From Bacillota bacterium (GTDB lineage: Bacteria; Bacillota; Bacilli; Bacillales_A; Planococcaceae), in NCBI GenBank assembly GCA_023405135.1, contig JAEXYZ010000046.1, positions 1 through 64,000 of the forward strand: 64,000 bases of DNA. The letters are read 5' to 3'. The position numbers and the translations under genes are program-made. Numbering within the stretch: position 1 is the first letter of the stretch; each line of letters opens with the position of its first letter. Below, one piece after another: positions 27,369-36,560 of the stretch. Below the pieces are notes generated by a model. It was not told the origin of the DNA. It made no database searches and worked only from the letters and a program-made list of their open reading frames with translations.

Positions 27369-28532
27369 CTATTTGCATGTCTCTTTCCCTCCAAAATATT
27401 GACGTACAAACGCTAGTAATGAACGGTCTAAATTTCTGTTTGCAATAAAGGACAAACCTAAGGCCAGACCATTTCTTTTAAAAATTGGAACAGTAATTTG
27501 AGGTAATCCTGCAAGTCCTGCTATACATGTTAATTGCATTGTAATTGCACGAATACCTTCAATAGATTCAGCAGGTGCATTTTTTTCAGGAGCCACAGAT
27601 GCAGCTGTCGGAATTACCAACAATCCTTTATCAGAAAGTAATAAATTAAGCATTTCCGCTATTTCTGCTTGTTGCTTTTTTGCTTGGTCATAATTTGAAG
27701 GATTAAGAGTACTTGCTTGTTCAAAGCGACCTGCTATAGCAGGAGCAAATACTGGCTTTTTTGCTCCAATCCATTCACCATGCGCCCGCCACGCTTCAAC
27801 TCCTTGAATATATTTAAAAAGGTCTGGCCATTTCGTAAAGTTATAAGGTTTAAACTCTACGCTTTCTCTTGTTAAATGTTGTGGAATAGCACGCTTTAAC
27901 AACTCTCGATCTTCTTGCTCCAATAGTTCCCACAATGTTTCTTCTATATATATTTGCTGAAAATCTAATAAAGTCGAATTTGGTAATAAAACTTCCCCAA
28001 CAGCTTCAAGAGTTTTAATATCCTTCGCCATCCAGCCAACTGTATCAAAGCTTGGTGCTAAAGGAATAACTCCTTCAATCGAAACAGCTCCGTAAGTCGG
28101 TCTTATACCAAATAGCCCACAATAGGAAGACGGTACACGTACAGAGCCTCCTGTATCAGTACCTAATGCAAAGGAAGCGAGGCCCTTTGCAACTGCCGAT
28201 GCCGAACCACTCGAGGAGCCACCGGGGATACAATTTGGAGCAATAGGGTTTAACGGTGTCCCATAATGAATATTTTCTCCGTTTAAGCTGTACATCAGTT
28301 CGTCTGTATGAGTCATCCCTTTTAATGTCGCACCATTTTCTAGTAAACGTTCAATGACCGGTGCTGTTGTTTCAGAAGGTTCATGTGTATTAAGCCAAGT
28401 GGGATTACCAGCACTATTTCGATGTCCTTCTACCGCAAAAACATCTTTCACAGCAAATATCATTCCACTCAAATTTCCTTGTTTTGTTGATGATAAAGTC
28501 AACTCACGATCAAAGAAAGCATTGTCCTGCAT
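27369..28532 (-). CDS. Amidase signature-family hydrolase
   Basis: 387-aa cytoplasmic amidase with the Ser-cisSer-Lys triad: Lys in GMIFAVKDVF, the cis-Ser in IPGGSSSGSASAVA and the nucleophile in GTDTGGSVRVPSSY. Length is short for GatA (about 485) and fits small amidases such as AtzF/indoleacetamide or related ureide hydrolases. The substrate is unknown. The ATG at 28532 has AGGGGG 6-7 nt upstream; a start 24 nt earlier lacks a site. It shares orientation with the downstream FAH remnant and gamma-glutamyltransferase gene and with the upstream ABC importer, suggesting import followed by amide hydrolysis. Confidence 0.85.
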   Translation of the reverse strand: MQDNAFFDRELTLSSTKQGNLSGMIFAVKDVFAVEGHRNSAGNPTWLNTHEPSETTAPVIERLLENGATLKGMTHTDELMYSLNGENIHYGTPLNPIAPNCIPGGSSSGSASAVAKGLASFALGTDTGGSVRVPSSYCGLFGIRPTYGAVSIEGVIPLAPSFDTVGWMAKDIKTLEAVGEVLLPNSTLLDFQQIYIEETLWELLEQEDRELLKRAIPQHLTRESVEFKPYNFTKWPDLFKYIQGVEAWRAHGEWIGAKKPVFAPAIAGRFEQASTLNPSNYDQAKKQQAEIAEMLNLLLSDKGLLVIPTAASVAPEKNAPAESIEGIRAITMQLTCIAGLAGLPQITVPIFKRNGLALGLSFIANRNLDRSLLAFVRQYFGGKETCK

Positions 28533-28744
28533 AACAATCCCCCTGTACTTTTTCATTCTATTGTAAAAAAATAAACATCCTGTATCATCGGTATACTAAC
28601 CAAATGTATTAGAATGTTTTAGTTAAATTGTATAAAAATTTCGTTTATTCAGTTATTTTATATAATAGACTAATAGAAAAAAAATGCAAATACGTTCAAA
28701 ATAAGAAAGAGGGCCCCGTTTTTTTGGGACACCTCAAAATTAAG

Positions 28745-29788
28745 TTATTGTGGTAAATAATCTTTTGTGAAGATTTCTTTTGCATCAAACACTTCTTTAA
28801 GTAATCCTAAATCATGTAACTGCCCTATAAGTGTTGACCACCGTTCTTCCGTCATATAACCAACACCATGTTCTGCTGCATCCATCCCATAAACAAAGTC
28901 CGCTTGTGTTTCAGCCTCGAATTTCAATGACTCTATTTCAATATCAGGATTATCTTGCTGAATGATTGTATTAATTTCTTCATAGGAATCTTTATACAAA
29001 TTCCAGCCATCAACAAATGCTTTTGTAAAGGCCTTTACTGTTTCTGGATTTTCCTCTAAATAATCTTTTGTTACGTATAGCACAACATTGTAAGGGTCAT
29101 ACCCTGCATCAGAAATTAGTTTTGTTTCAACCTCAATCCCTTCTAATTCCATAAAGTAAGGTTCAGATGTTAGGAATGCCTGCGTAACTGCTTCTTTGTC
29201 AGGTATGAAGTTTACATGTTGACCTGTGTATGCTAATTCTTCTACACCACTTAGATCATATTGTGTTTTCAAATATTCCCAGTATGTAATACCTGGTTGA
29301 ATGTATACTTTTCTTCCATTAAGATCCTCAAAGTCTTCAATACCATGACCTTTATGGAACATGAACGCCTGCGGACTACCTTGCATCGCAGCTGCTACTG
29401 CAACTAGTTCAACACCTTCGTTACGGGCTACTACGATTTGATCAGCATGGGCAAGACCGAACTCAGCGTTCCCTGAAGCAACCATATTAATAGATGATAC
29501 TTGTGGTCCACCTGGTTCAATTGTGACGTTCAAGCCATTTTCTTCAAACAACCCATTCTCTTGAGCTGCATAAACTCCACCATGTTGCGCTTTTGCAAAC
29601 CAGTTTAATACTAGTTTTACATCCTTCATTTCCGCGGGTTTATCAGCCGTTTCAGTTTCTGTTCCAGCATTTGCATCAGTTTCCGTATCTGTTGTTTCAC
29701 TGCTTGAATCCGAGCCACCACAAGCAGCCAATACAATAAGCATTGTCATAATTAAAAATAGAAAAGATAATCTTTTTAATGATTTCAT
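28745..29788 (-). CDS. ABC transporter substrate-binding lipoprotein, NMT1/THI5-like
   Basis: 347-aa lipoprotein. The signal peptide ends in LIVLAAC, then a long Asp/Thr/Glu-rich linker, then the SsuA/THI5-like fold beginning VKLVLNWFAKAQHGGVYAAQ. Relatives bind pyrimidines (ThiY, THI5 precursors), sulfonates, nitrate or riboflavin; the Trp-Phe and His-Gly-Gly in the first block resemble the pyrimidine-binding group, but the ligand is not proven. GGAGAGACGG precedes the ATG. It is the last gene of the ATPase-permease-SBP unit; the amidase follows about 210 bp later. Confidence 0.85.
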   Translation of the reverse strand: MKSLKRLSFLFLIMTMLIVLAACGGSDSSSETTDTETDANAGTETETADKPAEMKDVKLVLNWFAKAQHGGVYAAQENGLFEENGLNVTIEPGGPQVSSINMVASGNAEFGLAHADQIVVARNEGVELVAVAAAMQGSPQAFMFHKGHGIEDFEDLNGRKVYIQPGITYWEYLKTQYDLSGVEELAYTGQHVNFIPDKEAVTQAFLTSEPYFMELEGIEVETKLISDAGYDPYNVVLYVTKDYLEENPETVKAFTKAFVDGWNLYKDSYEEINTIIQQDNPDIEIESLKFEAETQADFVYGMDAAEHGVGYMTEERWSTLIGQLHDLGLLKEVFDAKEIFTKDYLPQ

Positions 29789-29854
29789 TTCCGTCTCTCC
29801 TTCTCAACTTGTTTTATTTAACGTTTGGTAAACTATGATGCTAATAAACTTTCA

Positions 29855-30712
29855 TTATTTTTCAACTTTCATTGCAGATTCATGCCAGGATTTAAGCACA
29901 AGGCGTGAAAGATAACTTACAAGAAGGTAAAATACAATTCCAAATAAAGCTCCTGAAATGGCACATGCAAATAAATAAGGTGTTTTTAATTGAACTGCTG
30001 CAACCGTTATGGCATATCCAAGGCCACCTTTTCCCCCTCCGATTCCTGCTATATATTCGCCTGTAATGGAACCGATAATCGCTAACGTACAGGAAATTTT
30101 CAAGCCTGACATAATAAATGGCATCGCTGCTGGAATTCTCAATTTAAACATCGTTTGCCACTTTGAAGCATTGTACAATTTAAATAAATCACCCATATTT
30201 TTATCTACCGAATTTAAACCCATTAAAGTATTTGAGACAACAGGGAAAAATCCAATTAAAAACGAAATAATAACGATAGAATTGAAACCTGAGCCAAACC
30301 AAATAACAACTATCGGAGCTATAGCAACAACCGGTATCGTTTGTAAAATGACAGCATAAGGATAAAGACTAATTTCTAAAACTCTTGAACTTGCTAATAA
30401 TATAGAAATTCCAATCCCCACTACTGCACTAAGTAAAAAGCCGATTACTGATTCAAAAATCGTAACTTGCATTGCTGGCCATAGCAAATGCCAATTATCA
30501 ATCGCTGCTTCAACTACATCCGTTGGTTTCGGTAGAATAAAAGGCTTAATATCCAGCATAATCGGTACAAATTGCCATAAGGAAAGGAAAATAATAAGTG
30601 CTAAAATTGGACCGAGTAATTTTATATTAAACTTAAAGTTATCCTTAGCACGTTTTACACGTCCAACATTAACAACCTCTTCACTTTTCGTAGTTACCGT
30701 TTCTACAGACAT
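29855..30712 (-). CDS. ABC transporter permease, SsuC/TauC/ThiX type
   Basis: 285-aa permease with about six membrane segments. The EAA loop is KLYNASKWQTMFKLRIPAAMP, and the C-terminal signature GGKGGLGYAITVAAVQLKTP is typical of nitrate/sulfonate/pyrimidine importers. Its ATG directly abuts the stop of the ATPase gene. The binding protein follows after 66 bp. Confidence 0.9.
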   Translation of the reverse strand: MSVETVTTKSEEVVNVGRVKRAKDNFKFNIKLLGPILALIIFLSLWQFVPIMLDIKPFILPKPTDVVEAAIDNWHLLWPAMQVTIFESVIGFLLSAVVGIGISILLASSRVLEISLYPYAVILQTIPVVAIAPIVVIWFGSGFNSIVIISFLIGFFPVVSNTLMGLNSVDKNMGDLFKLYNASKWQTMFKLRIPAAMPFIMSGLKISCTLAIIGSITGEYIAGIGGGKGGLGYAITVAAVQLKTPYLFACAISGALFGIVFYLLVSYLSRLVLKSWHESAMKVEK

Positions 30713-31489
30713 TTAACCCAACTCCTTTCGTCCCATACTATGTTCAAGGCTTTGAGATGTAATATCTACATACTCTGTAAATTTACCATTCGTTCTTTCT
30801 CGCGGATAAGAAAGGTCAACATCAATAAGTTTTGATAGTCTACCAGGGCGAGCTGACATTACTGCAATTCTAGTTGATAGATAAACAGCTTCATAAACAT
30901 TATGTGTAACAAATAAAACTGACATATTTTCCTTTTCCCATATATTCAATAAATCCATTTGCAACGTTTGTCTCGTCATTTCATCCAACGCAGCGAAAGG
31001 TTCATCCATTAAAAGCAGTTTGGGCTTTGCTGCTAATGCACGTGCAATCGATACACGCATTTTCATACCACCGGAAAGCTGTCTTGGATATGATTTTAAA
31101 TGATCCTTTAGTCCAACCATCTCCAACGCTCTTAAGGCCGTTTCTTTACGACCAGTTTTATCGGACCCTCTTAACTCTAAAGGTAGCAAAACATTATCAA
31201 GCACCGTTCTCCACGGAAGTAAGTTTGCATCTTGAAAAACAAATGCCACATCATTAGAAGTTTTTATCACATCTTTAGGGTATTTACCGAAAACTTCTAC
31301 CTTCCCTCTCGTTGCTTCACCTAATCCAGCCACCATTCTTAAAGCTGTGGATTTCCCACAACCTGAAGGACCTAGAAAACTGATAAATTCCCCCTCTCTA
31401 ATTGACAAATTTAATTGATTTAAAGCAACAGTACCCGTATTGTAGATTTTATCTACGCTTTGAAATGATACGATTTCATTTACCCTCAC
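30713..31489 (-). CDS. ABC transporter ATP-binding protein, SsuB/TauB/ThiZ type
   Basis: 258-aa ATPase. Walker A is GPSGCGKSTALRMVAG, the Q-loop VFQDANLLPWRTV (the LLPW form is usual in this subfamily), the signature LSGGMKMRVSIARAL, Walker B LLLMDEP and the H-loop FVTHNVYEA. The GTG start has AAAGGAGGGA upstream. It is the first gene of the importer unit. The leader (31490-31787) contains GTTATG-N11-CATAAC at 31596-31618, a possible operator; no riboswitch was recognised. Confidence 0.92.
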   Translation of the reverse strand: MRVNEIVSFQSVDKIYNTGTVALNQLNLSIREGEFISFLGPSGCGKSTALRMVAGLGEATRGKVEVFGKYPKDVIKTSNDVAFVFQDANLLPWRTVLDNVLLPLELRGSDKTGRKETALRALEMVGLKDHLKSYPRQLSGGMKMRVSIARALAAKPKLLLMDEPFAALDEMTRQTLQMDLLNIWEKENMSVLFVTHNVYEAVYLSTRIAVMSARPGRLSKLIDVDLSYPRERTNGKFTEYVDITSQSLEHSMGRKELG

Positions 31490-31725
31490 TTTAATCCCTC
31501 CTTTGGAAAAACATATTTTTCAACTTTCCAAAAACGAAAACTATATCAACATTTTAAATTTAACATCACATCAATTAAACGTTACATTTCCTTACGTTAT
31601 GTGTATATATTTCATAACACAACCTCATTGTATATTTTTCAGAATCATTTGACATTAGATAAGTTTACTAAATCAAAGGAAGGCTTTTGTTTATTTTGAC
31701 TAAGGAAAACAAGTCTTAATAAAAA

Positions 31726-31756
31726 AAGATGACCAAGCATTAAACCAAGTCATCTT
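31726..31756 (-). terminator. Terminator of the Nudix gene
   Basis: AAGATGAC (31726-31733) / GTCATCTT (31749-31756). On the minus strand it is followed by TTTTTTTATT. It lies 31 nt after the Nudix stop. Confidence 0.85.
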
Positions 31757-31787
31757 AAAAGTTACTAGGTGTATTCAGTTTGACTTC

Positions 31788-32363
31788 CTATAAAACTACA
31801 ATTTGACGATAAACTGCTAACTTGTCATTTAACTTTCGATAAACAACTTTCATTTCAGCTTCATTACTCGCATTTACAGCTTCTTCAAGTCCAAACCAAC
31901 TAATATCACTATTTTCATCTGGTTTGATTTTAGTTAATTCCTTTTCATCCGCTTCTAATAAATACGTTACATTTAAATGAACATGTGTTGCCACATGTTT
32001 GCCATTTTTAACATGAGCAGGAACACCCAATATTTCAATTGAATAAATTTCTTCTGATACAGGCTTTACATTTGTTAATCCCGTCTCTTCTTTCGCTTCC
32101 TTTAAAGCAACATGCAATAAATTAGATTCCCCATCAGCATGTCCACCTACCCAAGACCAAGATTGATAAATATTATGATACGCCATTAATACTTTCGTAT
32201 GATCTTTATTTACAAGCCAAGCTGAAGAAGTAAAGTGAGCAAATTCATTTTCTCTCGTTAATAAATTATCAAATGTATCCATATAACGGAGGATAATTTC
32301 TTGATCTTTTGCTTCCTGTTCATTGAAAGGTTTATATTGTTCAAGCTGTTGACGTAATTTCAT
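31788..32363 (-). CDS. Nudix hydrolase
   Basis: 191-aa pyrophosphohydrolase with a Nudix box around GGHADGESNLLHVALKEAKE and the EETGL end, with Lys in place of the usual Arg before the first catalytic Glu pair. The N-terminal 45 residues are an extra helical segment, and SWSWVGGHADGES is the pattern of the Bacillales MutT-like group that includes some NTP/ADP-sugar hydrolases. The substrate cannot be read from sequence. AAAGGAGC lies before the ATG. Monocistronic. Confidence 0.85.
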   Translation of the reverse strand: MKLRQQLEQYKPFNEQEAKDQEIILRYMDTFDNLLTRENEFAHFTSSAWLVNKDHTKVLMAYHNIYQSWSWVGGHADGESNLLHVALKEAKEETGLTNVKPVSEEIYSIEILGVPAHVKNGKHVATHVHLNVTYLLEADEKELTKIKPDENSDISWFGLEEAVNASNEAEMKVVYRKLNDKLAVYRQIVVL

Positions 32364-32662
32364 TTTATTTGCTCCTTTAAAAATTTAGTGTTTAAATCTT
32401 ATTCTTTGCAAAATCGGTAAATAATGCTCTTGTTTTTGTAATTGTCCTATTGCTAATTTTCTATTATCTTAATTTATTATGTCAAATATAAGTAATTCTT
32501 CCCTACCCACCCTATATATTTAGTGTTCAACACTGTTTAAGAAGCGAACGAAAATCCAAAAAGCTCAAATAAAATCACTGAAATGTTAACCTTAAAATTG
32601 GAAATATACCTCGGTAAACCAATAGGAAAAAAGTATTATTTTCAATTTTTTCTGTTTGATTA

Positions 32663-32676
32663 TAACAGCGTTTTCA
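32663..32676. promoter_or_regulatory. Candidate cre (CcpA) site upstream of the HAD-mtlD pair
   Basis: Read on the minus strand the site is TGAAAACGCTGTTA, matching TGWAANCGNTNWCA at 13 of 14 positions. It lies about 180 bp before the HAD gene. The remainder of the 490-bp spacer 32364-32854 is AT-rich leader with no gene seen. Confidence 0.45.
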
Positions 32677-32854
32677 TTAGGATAAGATTAGCATTTATAG
32701 TAAGCTTTAATTTCCAATAAATTGGACATTCCACCACCTCATACCCTTGTACGATACTATTAATCATGTTAAGGTATTAAGCAATATTTGAATTTTTCTA
32801 ATAATTCAAATGTGATTTTAATCAAAATAAATTTGTTATGAAAGGAGAAATGGC

Positions 32855-33529
32855 ATGATTAAAGCATTAATTTTTGATTTTGATGGAACGATTATTGATA
32901 CTGAAACTGCCTGGTATATAACATTTAGAGATGCCTATAAAAAATACGGTGTTGATTTAACGTTAGAGCAATATTCCCAATGCCTCGGTACGAGTCTCCA
33001 CTCTTTCAATCCTTACAATTACCTTAAAACACATTATAATATCCCAATTGATTTAGATGAATTCCGAAATTCTGTTAAAGAAAGGCATACTCAGATGATG
33101 CAAACAGAATCTATCCGTCCAGGAATTCTTAAATTTCTTGAATCCGCAAAGGCACAAGGATTTAAAATTGGAATTGCTAGTAGTTCGGAACGTAGTTGGA
33201 TTGATCGGTTTGTTAAATTACATGGTATCGAAGACTATTTTGAATGCTTCTGTACTGCTGATACAGTAAAAAAGGTTAAACCAAATCCCGAACTTTACTT
33301 ACAAGCATTAAAAAAACTTAATATTGCTCCAAGTGAAGCCCTTGCTATCGAAGACTCTCCAAACGGTGCTCGTGCTGCAGTTTCAGCAGGCATTCCTACT
33401 GTAGTTATTAAAAATACAATTACAAAACAATTACCTTTTGATATTGGTCATCATACAATCGACTCTTTAGCAAGCTTTGAATTAGATGAATTAGTTGAGC
33501 ATATTCAACAAAAAATCGCTTTAAATTAG
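32855..33529 (+). CDS. HAD-superfamily sugar phosphatase / beta-phosphoglucomutase-like
   Basis: 224-aa HAD hydrolase (subfamily IA). Motif I is DFDGT with nucleophile D8 and acid D10, motif II IGIASSS, motif III the Lys in VKKVKPNPELY, and motif IV IEDSPNG. A helical cap occupies about 15-80. Such enzymes dephosphorylate small sugar phosphates (YhcW-like). It is followed by mtlD after about 85 bp in the same direction, and no PTS gene is present, so a role as mannitol-1-phosphatase is conceivable. AAAGGAG site before the ATG. Confidence 0.85.
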   Translation: MIKALIFDFDGTIIDTETAWYITFRDAYKKYGVDLTLEQYSQCLGTSLHSFNPYNYLKTHYNIPIDLDEFRNSVKERHTQMMQTESIRPGILKFLESAKAQGFKIGIASSSERSWIDRFVKLHGIEDYFECFCTADTVKKVKPNPELYLQALKKLNIAPSEALAIEDSPNGARAAVSAGIPTVVIKNTITKQLPFDIGHHTIDSLASFELDELVEHIQQKIALN

Positions 33530-33613
33530 AGTTTTAAATAAAAGACTATCGGGATTCATTTCACCTTTTGTCTTGAATCCCTTTCTACAAATTTATAAAG
33601 GAGAGTGAGAGAC

Positions 33614-34834
33614 TTGAATGAGCAATCAATAGTTAAACTAAAGACTACTAAGAACAGACCACAAGCTGTTCACTTTGGTGCAGGAAATATTGGGAGAGGC
33701 TTAATTGGAACGATTTTAACCGTTTCCGGTTATGAGGTTTGTTTTGTCACGAGAAATAAAAGAAAAATCGATGAACTAAACATACGAAATGAATATCCTG
33801 TCAATATTGCCAATGAAGCTAAAGATAGATTAATTGTACAACATGTCAAAGCAATCTCATCTCAAAATAAACTAGCAGTAGCTAAACTAATATCGGAAGC
33901 AAATTTAATAACTACAGCAATCGGTGTTTCAAATTTATCATCAATTGCCGAAAACATTGCCTTAGGTTTACAAGTACGAATGCAAAATAACACCACGAAT
34001 CCCCTCTACATCATCGCCTGTGAAAACACGATAGGTGCAAGTACAAAGTTGAAAAAACAAGTTTTTGAGCACCTCCCAGAGCCACTGCATAAAAAAGTCT
34101 CCACTTTAGTTTCTTTTCCAAATACCGTTGTAGACCGCATTGTTCCCGCTATTCAACATGAGGATCCTCTCGAAGTAACTGTCGAATCCTATTATGAATG
34201 GGTTATTGAAGGTTCCAAATTGCCAAAAGAATTTCCAACTATAAAAGGCGTTCAATTTGTCGATTCCCTTGAATCATATATTGAGAGAAAACTTTTTACT
34301 GTTAACACCGGTCATTGTTGTGCTGCCTATTATGGATATCTTAAGGGCTATTCAACCATTCAGGAAGTAATGACTGATCCTCAATTATTTAAAGAAATCC
34401 AAAAAGTAATGTATGAAACAGGTCATATGTTAATTGAAAAATATGACTTTGATGAATCTGAGCATGCTCAATATATTCATAAAATATTAAAGCGTTTTGC
34501 GAATCCTAATTTAAAAGATAAGGTTGTACGTGTCGGAAAATCGCCAATCCGAAAATTATCAAAAAATGATCGATTAGTAAATCCTACTGTCCAAGCATAT
34601 GACCTAGGGATAGATGTTTCCAATCTTACAAAGGCAATTGCAGCCGCTCTTCTTTTTGACTACAACAAAGACCCCGAAGCAGTTAAACTAAATGAGGAAA
34701 TAGAAAAGCACGACATTAATAATGTAATTTCAAAATACTTAGGTATCCCAACCACTCACCCAATCCATCATAATGTGGCAAAACAATATAAAGAATTTAA
34801 AAATAAATATCAGCTCGAGAAAAAACTCGGATAG
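33614..34834 (+). CDS. mtlD: Mannitol-1-phosphate 5-dehydrogenase
   Basis: 406-aa NAD-dependent polyol-phosphate dehydrogenase interconverting mannitol 1-phosphate and fructose 6-phosphate. The N-terminal VHFGAGNIGRGLIGTIL is the family nucleotide-binding motif, and KLFTVNTGHCCAAYYGYLKG carries the catalytic lysine region. The TTG at 33614 sits about 10 nt after AAGGAGAG; the GTG at 33605 would be too close to it. The length is slightly above the usual 380-390 because of a roughly 15-residue N-terminal extension. mtlD is normally beside mtlA/mtlF; here its only partner is a HAD phosphatase. Confidence 0.9.
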   Translation: MNEQSIVKLKTTKNRPQAVHFGAGNIGRGLIGTILTVSGYEVCFVTRNKRKIDELNIRNEYPVNIANEAKDRLIVQHVKAISSQNKLAVAKLISEANLITTAIGVSNLSSIAENIALGLQVRMQNNTTNPLYIIACENTIGASTKLKKQVFEHLPEPLHKKVSTLVSFPNTVVDRIVPAIQHEDPLEVTVESYYEWVIEGSKLPKEFPTIKGVQFVDSLESYIERKLFTVNTGHCCAAYYGYLKGYSTIQEVMTDPQLFKEIQKVMYETGHMLIEKYDFDESEHAQYIHKILKRFANPNLKDKVVRVGKSPIRKLSKNDRLVNPTVQAYDLGIDVSNLTKAIAAALLFDYNKDPEAVKLNEEIEKHDINNVISKYLGIPTTHPIHHNVAKQYKEFKNKYQLEKKLG

Positions 34835-34900
34835 TCTTCAAAGAAAAATTACAAAACAAAATATAAATATTCATCCAATTCACGCTTTATCGCAAAATAA

Positions 34901-34921
34901 AACATTTCTCGGGAAATAATT
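34901..34921 (+). repeat. Dispersed 21-bp repeat, copy 2
   Basis: Identical to 11041-11061 over 21 bp and similar over 34 bp. It lies about 65 bp downstream of mtlD, in intergenic DNA, in the same orientation as copy 1. Confidence 0.6.
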
Positions 34922-34985
34922 CGACCTTTCAACGATATATAACATTTTTCTGTATTATTTAGGTAAATAACCATTTTAAATTGAA

Positions 34986-35026
34986 AAGCAGAGTGGAAAG
35001 TGTCATCCCCACTTTCCACTCTGCTT
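34986..35026. terminator. Strong bidirectional terminator between mtlD and the aminotransferase
   Basis: Perfect 17-bp stem AAGCAGAGTGGAAAGTG (34986-35002) / its complement (35010-35026) with a 7-nt loop. T-rich flanks lie on both sides (AATTTTTAATTA on plus, TTCAATTT on minus). The aminotransferase stop is 10 nt away. Confidence 0.92.
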
Positions 35027-35035
35027 AATTTTTAA

Positions 35036-36397
35036 TTAGTTTAATTGTTGAATTGCCTCTACCAATGTATTTAATACAATTTTTATATCGTCATCCGAGA
35101 TGTTTAATGGTGGTGATAAAATAAGTACATTATTAAATCCTGCAACGGTAGTACCGTTTTTACCAATCAGTACACCATTTTCTTTACATGTAGCAATCGC
35201 TTTATTTACACGCTCTACCTCAAGAGGTTCTTTCGTCAATTTGTCTTTTACTAACTCAATCCCAATTAGTAGACCTTTACCACGAACATCCCCTACGTTA
35301 GCGTGTGTCATTAATTCATTTTGTAACGCCTCTAATAATTGAGATCCTTTTTGAGCTGAGCGATCAAAAAGTTTTTCCTGTTCCATAATTTCAAGATTTT
35401 TCAATGCTACTGCACAAGCCGCTGGATGACCACCAAATGTATTAACATGTCGGAAATAATCATAATCACCACTATCAATAAACGCTTCATAAACTTCACG
35501 TTTTACAGCAGTTGCCGATAATGGAAGATAGGCACTTGTTAATCCCTTTGCCATTGTAATAATGTCCGGTTTCACACCATAATTCATAAATCCAAAGGGC
35601 TTTCCTGTTCGACCAAAACCACAAATTACTTCATCAACAATTAGAAGTGCTCCGTGTTTTTTACACACTTCTTCGATTCCTTTTAAATAGTTTTGAGGTG
35701 GCATTAAAATTCCCCCACCTGTAATTATTGGTTCAAGAATCATAGCAGCAATTGTATTGCTAAATTCCCAAGTCATTAATCGATCAACTTCTTTTATACT
35801 TGGGATTTCAAGTAACTCAGTATATGCATCTTCATTACTTCGATAGGAATCAGGAGGTGAAACATGTAGGAAACCAGGTGCTAATGGCTCGTATTTATAT
35901 TTCCTTTCCGCTTGGCCAGTTGCAGCTAAAGAGCCCATGGAGTTTCCGTGGTAAGCACGATATCGAGATACAATTTTATATCTTGAAGACTGTCCTTTTT
36001 GATGATGGTATTGTCGTGCAATTTTAAAGGCAGTTTCATTCGCTTCAGATCCACTATTAGAGAAGAAAATGACATAGTCTCCTCCAAGCATTTCATTTAA
36101 CTTTTCGGCTAGTTTAATAGCTGGTACATGGCCTTGAGAAAGAGGAGTATAAGCATTAACTACCATTTGATCGTAAGCAGCTTTTGCTAATTCCTCTCGC
36201 CCATAGCCCGCATTTACACAAAACAAACCTGCCATTGCATCAATATACTGCTTACCATCGACATCCGTTAAACGGGCGCCCTTAGTTTTCTCGACAACTA
36301 TTGTTGAGTTTGGATTATACGGCTTCATTGAATGCCATACATACTTTTCATCCTTTGCCAACAATTCTTTCCCTACATTTGTTTCTAACATCTCCAT
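35036..36397 (-). CDS. Class III omega-amino acid aminotransferase (probable beta-alanine--pyruvate type)
   Basis: 453-aa PLP enzyme. FFSNSGSEANETAFKIARQYH, IVSRYRAYHGNSMG, LLIVDEVICGFGRTGK and the PLP lysine K284 in TMAKGLTSAYLPLSA are the omega-transaminase blocks. Close types are taurine/beta-alanine/GABA-pyruvate transaminases. A PucR-type regulator is directly upstream and a CoA-acylating malonate-semialdehyde-type dehydrogenase is 3.4 kb further up, so beta-alanine to malonate semialdehyde is the likely reaction. TTAGGAGTG site before the ATG. Confidence 0.85.
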   Translation of the reverse strand: MEMLETNVGKELLAKDEKYVWHSMKPYNPNSTIVVEKTKGARLTDVDGKQYIDAMAGLFCVNAGYGREELAKAAYDQMVVNAYTPLSQGHVPAIKLAEKLNEMLGGDYVIFFSNSGSEANETAFKIARQYHHQKGQSSRYKIVSRYRAYHGNSMGSLAATGQAERKYKYEPLAPGFLHVSPPDSYRSNEDAYTELLEIPSIKEVDRLMTWEFSNTIAAMILEPIITGGGILMPPQNYLKGIEEVCKKHGALLIVDEVICGFGRTGKPFGFMNYGVKPDIITMAKGLTSAYLPLSATAVKREVYEAFIDSGDYDYFRHVNTFGGHPAACAVALKNLEIMEQEKLFDRSAQKGSQLLEALQNELMTHANVGDVRGKGLLIGIELVKDKLTKEPLEVERVNKAIATCKENGVLIGKNGTTVAGFNNVLILSPPLNISDDDIKIVLNTLVEAIQQLN

Positions 36398-36423
36398 TCA
36401 CACTCCTAACTTCATTAGAATAA

Positions 36424-36464
36424 AAAGCGTTTCTTTCTATTAAGCTATTAGTTTAAAACGCTTT
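36424..36464. promoter_or_regulatory. Inverted AAAGCGTTT / AAACGCTTT pair before the aminotransferase
   Basis: AAAGCGTTT (36424-36432) and AAACGCTTT (36456-36464) are exact inverted copies with centres 32 bp apart, about three helical turns. They lie 27-67 bp upstream of the aminotransferase start. This suits an operator for the neighbouring PucR-type regulator; the second half also resembles a weak cre site. Inference only. Confidence 0.4.
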
Positions 36465-36560
36465 AAATTACAAAATATTATGGATAATAAATGGATGATT
36501 TTCATTTAACAAAATGTAAAACAAATTAGCCAAATATTTACACAAAGTAAAAATGGCATT

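Noticed and set aside
32521..32560. GTTTAA motif as a possible sigma-B promoter before the HAD-mtlD pair
   Set aside because: No GGGTAT-like -10 at 12-15 bp downstream.
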